From Planctomycetota bacterium (GTDB taxonomy: Bacteria; Planctomycetota; UBA1135; UBA2386), in NCBI GenBank assembly GCA_016794425.1, contig JAEUHR010000047.1:62001-126000 (forward strand): DNA of 64,000 nt, given 5' to 3'. How positions within the stretch are numbered: the first letter of the stretch is position 1; each line of letters begins with the position of its first letter. Below are positions 8,313-16,273 of this stretch, one piece after another. A program made the position numbers and the translations under genes. The notes under the pieces were generated by a model. The model was given only the letters and a program-made list of their open reading frames with translations, ran no database searches and was not told where the DNA came from.

Positions 8313-10552
8313 TGCTTCCTCGGCTGCTGGGGTTCCTTCGGGCGGAACAGGTCCGACTCGCGCTCTTTGACGCGGCGGCCGACGTCGTCGAGCACGTTGT
8401 CCTCTATCTTTATCACGTTGCGCAGTTCCTCCAGCAGGGCCGCCAGGTTCTCGGCCTGCTCCATTTCGGCCAGCACGGCCTGCAGCCGCCGCTGGATCGC
8501 TGCGTAACCATCGACCGCCTCGCGCCTTCTCGCCTCGTCGCCGGTGCCGGCGAACGCCTCGACCTGGCGGCTCGTGGTCGGGAAAGGCACCTTGGCAAGG
8601 TCTGCCAGCGGCGTCGTGACGACGCTCTCGATCTGGCGCACCTTGTTGGCCTCGATCAGGCGGTTGTTCTCGTACTCCCAAAGGATGCGCTGGTAGGCCT
8701 CGCCGACGAACGCGACCCGACGGCCGAGCGTCTGCTGCTGGCGCGCCAGCGTGCGCAGCCGGGCTTCGACCTGCGCCTGCTTGTCGCCGGCCTCGCGCGG
8801 ATTCGGCATCTCGGTCAGCGTCAGCGCCTGCGTGCGCTCCTCGTCGGCGATGCGCTGCAGCTCCTGCCGCTGCTCCACCTGGCGGCGCCGCAGCTCCTCG
8901 ACCAGCTTCTCGCGCGTGACGACGCGGAACGTCATCGTCTCGCTGAGGCCCGTGTGCGGTTCGCCGGGACCGAAGTTGTCGGTGGCGGCGAAGCGCAGCG
9001 AGAACAGCATGCCGGGCCGGATCGGGTTCGCGGCCGCGTTCTCGTCGGCGACCTTGTTCCACTGCGTGAGGTCGACCGCCGCCGTGGTCTCGTAGCGCAG
9101 CGCGCTGCGAACCAGCGCGTCGCCGAACGACGCCGCCGCCGCAGCGAACGGCATCGCCGGTGCCGGTGCAGTGCCGTCGGTCGGCGTGTCGCTGGTCGCG
9201 TCCTCGGCGTGGCGGGTTTCGGCGACGGTGGCGCGCAGGCCGAAGTCGTCCTTCACCTTCAGGTCGCCGGGGATGCGCGCGTGCGCCGTGATCGACGCAC
9301 CGATGCCGCGCAGCCGGAACTCGATCGCCGGCGGTCGGTCGTCGCCGACGCGCAGCAGCAGCTTCGGCGGCGTGCCGGCGCCGAGCCGATCGCGGTCGAC
9401 GACGTCGACGACCAGCAGGCCGGACGCCACGGGTTCGAACGTGCCCGCGAACGACGCCGCGTCGGCGGCGACCGCCAGCGGCACCTGCAGGTCGCTGCCG
9501 AACAGCAGGAACGCCTGTTCGAGCGGCTTCTGGCTGCGGCCCGAGACGTCGAGCCGCGCCCCCTTGGGCAGCCGCAGCTCCCCTTCGGTCGCCGGCACGA
9601 CGTGCGGCTCGCGCTCCATGTAGTCGGGGTAGGTGACGCGCACGGCCAGGTCGTCGACGCGCGGCCGCTCGACGATCCGGACCTGCAGTTCGATCGGCAG
9701 CGCGTCGCCGCCCTGCACGCGCAGCCGCGCGTCGGCGAGCACCGCGTCCAGCGTCCAGGTGAACTCGCCGTCGCCGGTGCGGCTCATCGGCTCGGTGCCG
9801 CGATCGCCGCCCGCGAACTCGTAGTCGACGAACACCTGTTCGGGTGGTTCGCCGCTCGCGACCACGCGCACGGTCAGTGCATCGCCCTGCGGCAACCGCA
9901 CCTCGCCGGCCATGCCGCCGAACGACAGCGTCGTGTAGCGCGGCCAGTCGACGCTGCCGAGCAGCAGGTTGCGCTGCGCCCAGATCGACAGCGACGCCGG
10001 CGCCAGCAGTGCCCACAGCCCGAACAGGGCAGCGGTGGCGACCGCGGCCAGCAGGAAGCGGCGCACGCGCGGACCATCGATCGCGGCCGCGAACGGGATC
10101 GCCGCCGCGTCGCGGCGCACGCGGTCGACGACGACCGTTTTCATCGCCGGCGACTCGTCCCCGGCGGTGCGCCCGGCGCGCAGATCGCGCTCGAACTGCA
10201 GCGAGCTGATCAGCGCCTGCCCGAGCGCCGGCGCGCGGCGTTCGACGGCCAGCGCCATCTCCTCGTCCGACAGCGGCACCGCCAGCGGGCGCACCAGCTG
10301 CCGCTGCACGACCCGCACGACGACGACCGCGAAGCTCGCCAGCAGCAGGCAGCGGAAGATCCACTCGAGCCGCAGGAATCGGTCGGTCAGCAGCGTCGGC
10401 ACCGCGTAGGCCAGCAGCAACAGGCAGACGGTGCCGACCGCTTCGACCCAGATGCCGCCGCGCGCACGCTGCCGCAGCCGGTGCAGTTCGCCGGGCAGCG
10501 GGCCGAGCGTCACCGTCTCGGTCGCGGGTTCGATCGACGACGTCGAGCTCAT
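8309..10552 (-). CDS. DUF4175-like membrane protein
   Basis: A 747-residue protein with three predicted N-terminal transmembrane helices (about residues 37-56, 66-84 and 160-180), a large beta-rich external region (about 200-540), and a long coiled-coil tail (about 560-747). This layout matches the DUF4175-like proteins that planctomycetes and some proteobacteria carry beside BatA/vWA genes. The function of the family is unknown. The beta region contains several Ig-like segments, such as RVTYPDYMEREP, that often follow the membrane helices in this family. The start overlaps the upstream stop (ATGA) and the stop overlaps the coiled-coil gene, so the three are likely produced as a unit. Confidence 0.75.
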   Translation of the reverse strand: MSSTSSIEPATETVTLGPLPGELHRLRQRARGGIWVEAVGTVCLLLLAYAVPTLLTDRFLRLEWIFRCLLLASFAVVVVRVVQRQLVRPLAVPLSDEEMALAVERRAPALGQALISSLQFERDLRAGRTAGDESPAMKTVVVDRVRRDAAAIPFAAAIDGPRVRRFLLAAVATAALFGLWALLAPASLSIWAQRNLLLGSVDWPRYTTLSFGGMAGEVRLPQGDALTVRVVASGEPPEQVFVDYEFAGGDRGTEPMSRTGDGEFTWTLDAVLADARLRVQGGDALPIELQVRIVERPRVDDLAVRVTYPDYMEREPHVVPATEGELRLPKGARLDVSGRSQKPLEQAFLLFGSDLQVPLAVAADAASFAGTFEPVASGLLVVDVVDRDRLGAGTPPKLLLRVGDDRPPAIEFRLRGIGASITAHARIPGDLKVKDDFGLRATVAETRHAEDATSDTPTDGTAPAPAMPFAAAAASFGDALVRSALRYETTAAVDLTQWNKVADENAAANPIRPGMLFSLRFAATDNFGPGEPHTGLSETMTFRVVTREKLVEELRRRQVEQRQELQRIADEERTQALTLTEMPNPREAGDKQAQVEARLRTLARQQQTLGRRVAFVGEAYQRILWEYENNRLIEANKVRQIESVVTTPLADLAKVPFPTTSRQVEAFAGTGDEARRREAVDGYAAIQRRLQAVLAEMEQAENLAALLEELRNVIKIEDNVLDDVGRRVKERESDLFRPKEPQQPRKQ

Positions 10553-13017
10553 AGCAGGTTGAACCGTTTGCGCAGCAGCCACTCGAGCGACAACACGACC
10601 AGCACGAACACGATCGTCGGCCAGCCGTCCCACATCGCGTGCGGCGTGCGGAACGTGTCGGTCGCCGAACGCGACGGAATCCGATCGACCGCAGCCAGCA
10701 GCGCCTGCGGCGTCTCGCACAGCTCGCCGCCCGCCGCGCCGGCGATCGCCGCCAGCTCGGCGCGGTCCATCGGGCCGTGCCGCTCGACCAGCGCCGCGGT
10801 GACCTGGAACGCGACTTCGGTGTTCTTGCCGATCTTCTGCGCCGGCCGCACGCGGTAGCTGCCGAGCTGCACCGGGCGCCAGCGCAGCGAGTAGGAGCCG
10901 GGCGCCGCTTCGACCGGGATCAGCTGCAGCGTCTCGCCGGCCTCGCCGTCGCGATCGACGACGACCGCGAACGACTCGGCGACGAACGGCTGCAGCGCCT
11001 CGTCCTTGACCTCGGCCGCGATCTCGATCGCGGCGCCGAGGTCGATCTTCTCGTCGCTGGCGGTGAGCCGCAGTCGGCTGTTGCCGGCCTGGATGCGGCC
11101 TTCGAACAGATAGCGGATGCCGTTGACCCAGAACCGGTTGTAGGCCTCTTCGTACAACGACCGCCAGCGGTAGGTCTCGTCGGTGCCGGTGAACAGCACG
11201 CGGCCGGCGCCGACGTTCTGCATCGCGACCAGCGGCATGTTGCGGCCGCCGCGGCGGAACTCGGGGTTGCCGTGCTCGGCGATCGCGACCGCGATCGGCT
11301 TCTGCCGCTGCACCGGGAACCAGAAGTGGAAGCCCGGCAGCCGGCCCCACAACAGCCGGCTCTGGTCGCGCGTCTCGGCGATGCGCGTCAGCTTCGCGCC
11401 GAGCCCTTCTTCGCCCTCGGGGGCCAGCACCCAGGCGTTCGGATGCTTGAACGCGACGCCGAAGCCGATGATCTTGCGTTCGGCGTACTCGATGTCGGGC
11501 ACGATCGGCAGCAGGTCGGCCAGCGCCCGCGTCGACGCTTCGGGCCGCATCGCGTCGAGCGAGTACTTCTCGCCGCAGACCCACCAGAGGCCGCAGCCGC
11601 CCTCGACGATGTGCTGCTGCAGCGCCTCGCAGAACCCCGGCGACAACCGGTCGCGGTTCGGGTCGAGCAGCACGACCACGTCGTACGGATCGAGCGCCTT
11701 GCGGTCGGCGGGCAGCGCGTCGATGCGCACCGCTTCGTCGCCGTCCTGCGGGAACTTCTCGTCGGCGCTCTGCAGCCAGCAGGCGACGTCGATCGTCTTG
11801 TCGCGGATCAGCAGGTTGCGCAGGATCTGGAACTCGTGGCTCGGCGAGCCCGCGATCAGCAGCAGCCGCAGCCGTTCGCCGAGCACCTCGACCGGCGCCA
11901 CCTTGCTGTGGCGCTCGGCCACCGGCGGCTCGCCGTCCGGCGGCTGCACTTCGGCGCGGAACAGGAACCGCCCCGGCGCCTCGGTGGTCAGGTCGCGCCA
12001 GTCGACGGCGACTTCGGTGGCCTCGCCGCCGAGCGTGACCTGCTGCGTCGCCACCACGGTCTCGGCGCCCTGCTCGTCGATGCGCACGAGCCGCGCCGTC
12101 ACCGGCGTCGAGTCGTAGCCCTGCGCGGTCAGCACGGTCTTCAGCGTGAACGGGTCGCGCTGGAACACCTTCTCGGGCGCCTCGAGCCGCGCCAGCGCGA
12201 CGGTCTGCGTCTCCGACGGATCGCCGACGCCGAGCACCAGCGTGTGCGGGATCTTGCGCTGGTTCAGCAGCCGCACGATCTCGGCCGCCTGCGGGCCGGC
12301 GTTGCGGCGGCCGTCGCCGACCACGACGACGGCGGCGATCTCGGCGTTGCGGCTGCGGTCGAGCGCGGTGCGCAGGGCGCCACCGAGGTTCGTCGCGCGC
12401 CCTTCGGCCGCGAGCTGGTCCAGCGCGAGGCGCGGTGCGGGCAGGGCCGCGGCGTCGGCCGCCGGCGCCGGCGCGACGACCGGCAGCGGTTCGAGGCTGC
12501 CGGCGAAACCGTAGAGCTGCACCTGGTTGCGCGCGCCCAGCTTGCGCACCAGTTCGCCGTCGCCGTGGGCGAGCAACGTGCGCAGCAGCTCGAAGCGCGT
12601 GCGCGCCGGCAGGTCGGCGAGGCCGAGTTCGCGCCAGCCGGCGGCCAGCGCCTGCACTTCGGCGCGCCGCCAGGCGTCCTGGTGTGTCATCGACTGCGAC
12701 GTGTCGACCAGCAGGATCGTGTGGCCCGGCCGCGTCTCGCGGCGCACGGTCACGAGGTTCGGTTCGAGCAGCAGCGCGATCACGGCCAGCACCGCGAGCG
12801 CGCGCAGCGTCGCCAGCACGATGCGCTGCGGCCGCGTCAGGTTCTTGCCGTCGCGGCGGTAGAGCAGCGCGACGAACAGGATCGCCAGCGCGCAGCCGAT
12901 CAGCACCAGCATGCCGAGGCCGCCGCCCGGGAAGTTGCCGAGCTCGAAGCGCAGCTCGGCACCGGGCTCGAGCGCGATGCCTTTCCAGCTGGCAAGCCAT
13001 TGCAGCAGTCGATCCAT
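10549..13017 (-). CDS. Membrane vWA protein with glutamine-amidotransferase-like region
   Basis: An 822-residue protein. Two transmembrane helices lie near residues 33-51 and 66-85. A von Willebrand A domain follows with the metal-site signature DTSQS near residue 105. Further on is a class-I glutamine-amidotransferase-like fold (about 400-640, from LLLIAGSPSHEFQILRN onward) without an obvious catalytic Cys-His pair. A last hydrophobic helix sits close to the C-terminus (PTIVFVLVVLSLEWLL). vWA domains bind partner proteins through a metal ion. In planctomycetes such proteins usually accompany a MoxR ATPase, but none lies in this window. A 13-base gap separates it from the upstream BatA-like gene. 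Confidence 0.8.
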   Translation of the reverse strand: MDRLLQWLASWKGIALEPGAELRFELGNFPGGGLGMLVLIGCALAILFVALLYRRDGKNLTRPQRIVLATLRALAVLAVIALLLEPNLVTVRRETRPGHTILLVDTSQSMTHQDAWRRAEVQALAAGWRELGLADLPARTRFELLRTLLAHGDGELVRKLGARNQVQLYGFAGSLEPLPVVAPAPAADAAALPAPRLALDQLAAEGRATNLGGALRTALDRSRNAEIAAVVVVGDGRRNAGPQAAEIVRLLNQRKIPHTLVLGVGDPSETQTVALARLEAPEKVFQRDPFTLKTVLTAQGYDSTPVTARLVRIDEQGAETVVATQQVTLGGEATEVAVDWRDLTTEAPGRFLFRAEVQPPDGEPPVAERHSKVAPVEVLGERLRLLLIAGSPSHEFQILRNLLIRDKTIDVACWLQSADEKFPQDGDEAVRIDALPADRKALDPYDVVVLLDPNRDRLSPGFCEALQQHIVEGGCGLWWVCGEKYSLDAMRPEASTRALADLLPIVPDIEYAERKIIGFGVAFKHPNAWVLAPEGEEGLGAKLTRIAETRDQSRLLWGRLPGFHFWFPVQRQKPIAVAIAEHGNPEFRRGGRNMPLVAMQNVGAGRVLFTGTDETYRWRSLYEEAYNRFWVNGIRYLFEGRIQAGNSRLRLTASDEKIDLGAAIEIAAEVKDEALQPFVAESFAVVVDRDGEAGETLQLIPVEAAPGSYSLRWRPVQLGSYRVRPAQKIGKNTEVAFQVTAALVERHGPMDRAELAAIAGAAGGELCETPQALLAAVDRIPSRSATDTFRTPHAMWDGWPTIVFVLVVLSLEWLLRKRFNLL

Positions 13018-13030
13018 GGTGCCTCGGCGG

Positions 13031-15229
13031 TCAGCGCCGCCCGAACCTCCACGCCAGCACGGACTCGAGCAGCAGGCCCGCCAGCAACAGCGCGGCCAGC
13101 AGGTGCCACAGTTCGCCTTCGCCGCTGCCGCTGCCGAGACCACCGTCGTCGCCGACGAACGCGATGCGCGACTGCAGCTCAGGCGGATACAGGCGTGCGA
13201 ACGCGGCGTCGGTGAAGCCGAGCAGATGGCTCTCGGCCAGCGGCGGGTTGCGCGCGAACAGGCGGCGATCCGGCGCGCCGTCGTGGCGCGCGAGTTCGAT
13301 CTCGTAGGCGCCGAGCTGGCGCAGCTCGGCCATCGGCACGCGCAGCTCGAGCTGCTGTGCCGCCGTGCCGCCGCCGGCAGGCGGCGTCTCGGCCGCCGTG
13401 AACGTGCGTTCGTCGCCGGCGTCGGGCAGCGCGCGCACCGTGACGTCGGCGCGGTGCGTGCCCTGGTCCAGCGCCAGCACGAAGTTGCCGTCCGGCAGCA
13501 GGTTCAGGTCCGCCAGGTCGCGGCGGCGCGCGCCGAACCGGTGGATCTGGTTGACCAGCACGACGAACAGGTCGGTGCTCGGCAGGTTCGACCAGAAGCG
13601 GTCGGCCGCGACCGCCAGCAGCACCACTTCGCCGCCGCTGCCGAACGTGCGCGTCGCGAGCAGCGGCGGCCCGTCGGCGTCGTGGATGCGCGCCACCACC
13701 GCGGCCCCGTGGCCGGCGACCTCGTCGATCGTGGTCCAGCGCTTCACCAGCAGCACGTTGCCGATCAGCAGGTCGAGCACCTCGGTCACGCGTGTGCAGA
13801 TCGGATGCTCGGGTGCGACCAGCACCGCGGTCTCGGGCCGATCCGGATCGCCGGCGACCTCGCCGAGCGGCAGCGGCAGCGGTCCCTTGCCGTCGCGCCA
13901 CAGCAGTTCGTTCCACCTCCCGGCGTCGACCTGATTGCCGCAGGCGATGCCGAGGCCGCCGCCGGCGGCGACGTACTGTTCGAGCCGCTGCGCTGCGGCC
14001 GGGGAAGGCGCCTGCACGTTGCACAGCCAGACGAAGTCGAACGCCGCGAGGTCGGTGCCTTCGAGCGCGGTGTCGGTGACCACCTGCGGCTCGATGCCGG
14101 TCTCGGCCATCTCCATCGCGGCGAACAGGTAGAAGGTCTCGCCTTCGTCCTCGTCGGGCTGCCCGTCGACCAGCAGCACCCGGCTCTTGTCGCGGACGTC
14201 GAGCACCAGCGTGCGGCGGTCGTCGAGCGGGAAGGTGTCGCCGGGTTCGATCTGCGCTTCGACCCGGTGGTAGCCCGACTGATGGAACGTGTGCTCGATC
14301 GGCACCACGACGCGTTCACCGGGCATCAACGCCGGCACCGGCTGCACGACGCGGCTCTTGCCGTCGACCTCGACCGCGACCGTGGTCGGGTCGGCCGGAT
14401 CGAGGCCGAGGTTCTGCACCGCGACCGCCAGCGTGACCGGCACCGCGGCCACCGCGAGGCGATCGGCGAGCTGCAGGTCGACGACCGCGAGGTTGGCGGG
14501 CGGACCGCCGGCGCCGAGCACGGTCAGGTGTTCGGCCTCCCCCATCGCCGTCAGCGCCGCGACCAGCGACGGCCGCGGCTTGTCGTCCTCGCCGGCCCAG
14601 TCGCGCGCGCGGCGGTCGCCGACCACGTAGTACTCGGTGCGCGAGGCGTCGCGCTGTCCGGCGGCGCGCTGCCGCGTCGCCTGCAGCACGAGGCCGAGGT
14701 CCATCGAACCGTGGCTGACGCCGGTCTCCTTCAGCAGCGTCGCGATGCGACGCGGCAGGTCGGGACCGATGCGCTGGCCCCACAGATCGGGCTGCAGCGG
14801 GCGGCTCGTGCGGACCAGCGACAGCAGGTCGCCGCCGCGGCGCGCCGCGAGGTCTTCGACCAGCGTGCGCACACGGTCCTGCTGCTTCTCGAACAGCTGC
14901 GTGCTGCCGCTGCGCTGCGTCGTCGACGCGCTGTCGTCCAGCACGACGACGTGGTGCGTGCGCGCGCCGAGCAGCGCGCCGCCGGCCAGATGCGGTCGCG
15001 CAACCAGGAACACGAGCAGCAGCACCGCCAGCGTACGCAGCAGCAGCACCAGCCACTGCTCCATGCGCAGGCGCTTGCGGTTGCGCTTCATCGCCGCGAG
15101 CAGGTACTCCATCGCCGCCCACGGCACGCGCTGGAACCGCCGGCGGTTCAGCAGGTGGATGACGATCGGGATCGCGCACAACGGCAGTGCGACGAGCAGC
15201 AGCGGGTTCAGGAAGGCGATCGCCAGCAT
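13031..15229 (-). CDS. BatA-type vWA membrane protein
   Basis: A 732-residue membrane protein. The N-terminus is the classic BatA/aerotolerance domain: a hydrophobic helix, the HLLNRRRFQRVPWAAMEYL segment, then a second helix near residues 60-80. A vWA domain follows with the metal-site motif DDSAS near residue 98. The middle (about 340-520) again resembles an amidotransferase-like fold that appears inactive. The final helix near 705-725 leaves a short basic tail (WRFGRR). Bat proteins of bacteroidetes and planctomycetes are linked to envelope stress and work with MoxR ATPases; that link is family knowledge. The start ATG is 9 bases beyond the stop of the toroid gene. Confidence 0.82.
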   Translation of the reverse strand: MLAIAFLNPLLLVALPLCAIPIVIHLLNRRRFQRVPWAAMEYLLAAMKRNRKRLRMEQWLVLLLRTLAVLLLVFLVARPHLAGGALLGARTHHVVVLDDSASTTQRSGSTQLFEKQQDRVRTLVEDLAARRGGDLLSLVRTSRPLQPDLWGQRIGPDLPRRIATLLKETGVSHGSMDLGLVLQATRQRAAGQRDASRTEYYVVGDRRARDWAGEDDKPRPSLVAALTAMGEAEHLTVLGAGGPPANLAVVDLQLADRLAVAAVPVTLAVAVQNLGLDPADPTTVAVEVDGKSRVVQPVPALMPGERVVVPIEHTFHQSGYHRVEAQIEPGDTFPLDDRRTLVLDVRDKSRVLLVDGQPDEDEGETFYLFAAMEMAETGIEPQVVTDTALEGTDLAAFDFVWLCNVQAPSPAAAQRLEQYVAAGGGLGIACGNQVDAGRWNELLWRDGKGPLPLPLGEVAGDPDRPETAVLVAPEHPICTRVTEVLDLLIGNVLLVKRWTTIDEVAGHGAAVVARIHDADGPPLLATRTFGSGGEVVLLAVAADRFWSNLPSTDLFVVLVNQIHRFGARRRDLADLNLLPDGNFVLALDQGTHRADVTVRALPDAGDERTFTAAETPPAGGGTAAQQLELRVPMAELRQLGAYEIELARHDGAPDRRLFARNPPLAESHLLGFTDAAFARLYPPELQSRIAFVGDDGGLGSGSGEGELWHLLAALLLAGLLLESVLAWRFGRR

Positions 15230-15238
15230 CGACGTTCG

Positions 15239-16273
15239 TCAGCGTTGGTAGATCGGCGCCAGCGCGTATGGCAGCTGCAGCACGACCAGCGCGATCGCGG
15301 TGCCGTACACGGTACCGACGCCGTCGCCGTCCCAGCTGCCGTCCTTGCGCTGCTGCTTCAGCAGCCAGTCCGCCATCTTGCGGTAGTACGCGCCCCAGTC
15401 GTCGCCGCCGCGCTGGTAGAGCGCCTGTGCCCAGTAGAGGTGCGTGTAGTAGTGGTGGCCCGTGTTGTCGACCGTGACCTGGATGTGCTTCTTGCAGTAC
15501 TGCACCGCCTGGTCGACGAACGGCTGGTCGTCGTAGACGCCCGCGTTGTAGAGCACCGCGACGCCGGCGGCGGTGATCGCCGGCCGGCCGCCGCCGCCAG
15601 AGCCGAGGCTGTAGCGGATGCTGCCGTCGGCGTTCTGGCAGCGCTTGATGTACTGCACGGCGCGGTCGACGCACTTCTTGTCGACCACGATGCCGGCCAT
15701 GCGGCAGGCGCGCAGCGCCTGCACCTGCGTCACCGTGACGCTGCCCTCGTCGCTGTTCGAGTCCGGCGTGTAGATCCAGCCGCCGGCCGACGACTGTGCC
15801 TGGGCGATCAGCGCGACTGCCTTGTCGAGCACGCGCTTCAGCTTCTCCTGCTTGCGCAGGTCCTCTTCCATGCCGAACACCGACGCCAGGTACAGCGTCG
15901 CGAAGCCGTGGCCGTACATGCTGCGGCCCTCTTCCTGCGGCACCGAGATCACGCCGTTGGTCGGATCGGCGTTGCGCAGCAGGAAGTCGACCGACTGGCG
16001 CACCTCGCGCCAGTACTTGCCGCGCGTCGGCGTCGAACCGCCGGCGATGAACGCCATGCCGGCGAGGCCGGTCATCGCCGCCGGATAGCTGCCGTAGCCG
16101 CCGGCGTTGCGCCAGCTGCCGTCGTTGCCCTGGTTGCGCGACAACCACTCGAGGCCGCGCTGGATCGCCGCATGGATCTCGGTGGTCACACCCGGCGGGT
16201 AGACCTCCTGCGCCGACGATCCGGCCACCAGCATCGCCGCCACGGCGGCGCCGAACGAAGTCCGCCGCATCAT
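15239..16273 (-). CDS. Exported prenyltransferase/squalene-oxidase repeat (alpha-toroid) protein
   Basis: A 344-residue exported protein with a signal peptide (about 1-20). The body contains the repeated short motifs of terpenoid-cyclase and prenyltransferase alpha-alpha toroids: GNDGSW, NADGSIRY and KDGSWDGDG. The DxDD motif of squalene-hopene cyclases is absent, so it is unlikely to cyclise terpenes. Planctomycetes have many secreted toroids of this kind with unknown roles, perhaps like thioester or complement-type domains that bind proteins. The start is the first ATG of an ATG ATG pair; it overlaps the previous stop and has the Shine-Dalgarno sequence GGAGGTG eight bases upstream. Confidence 0.82.
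   Translation of the reverse strand: MMRRTSFGAAVAAMLVAGSSAQEVYPPGVTTEIHAAIQRGLEWLSRNQGNDGSWRNAGGYGSYPAAMTGLAGMAFIAGGSTPTRGKYWREVRQSVDFLLRNADPTNGVISVPQEEGRSMYGHGFATLYLASVFGMEEDLRKQEKLKRVLDKAVALIAQAQSSAGGWIYTPDSNSDEGSVTVTQVQALRACRMAGIVVDKKCVDRAVQYIKRCQNADGSIRYSLGSGGGGRPAITAAGVAVLYNAGVYDDQPFVDQAVQYCKKHIQVTVDNTGHHYYTHLYWAQALYQRGGDDWGAYYRKMADWLLKQQRKDGSWDGDGVGTVYGTAIALVVLQLPYALAPIYQR

Noticed and set aside
15239..16273. Squalene-hopene cyclase
   Set aside because: The protein is half the usual length, has a signal peptide and lacks the DxDD catalytic motif.
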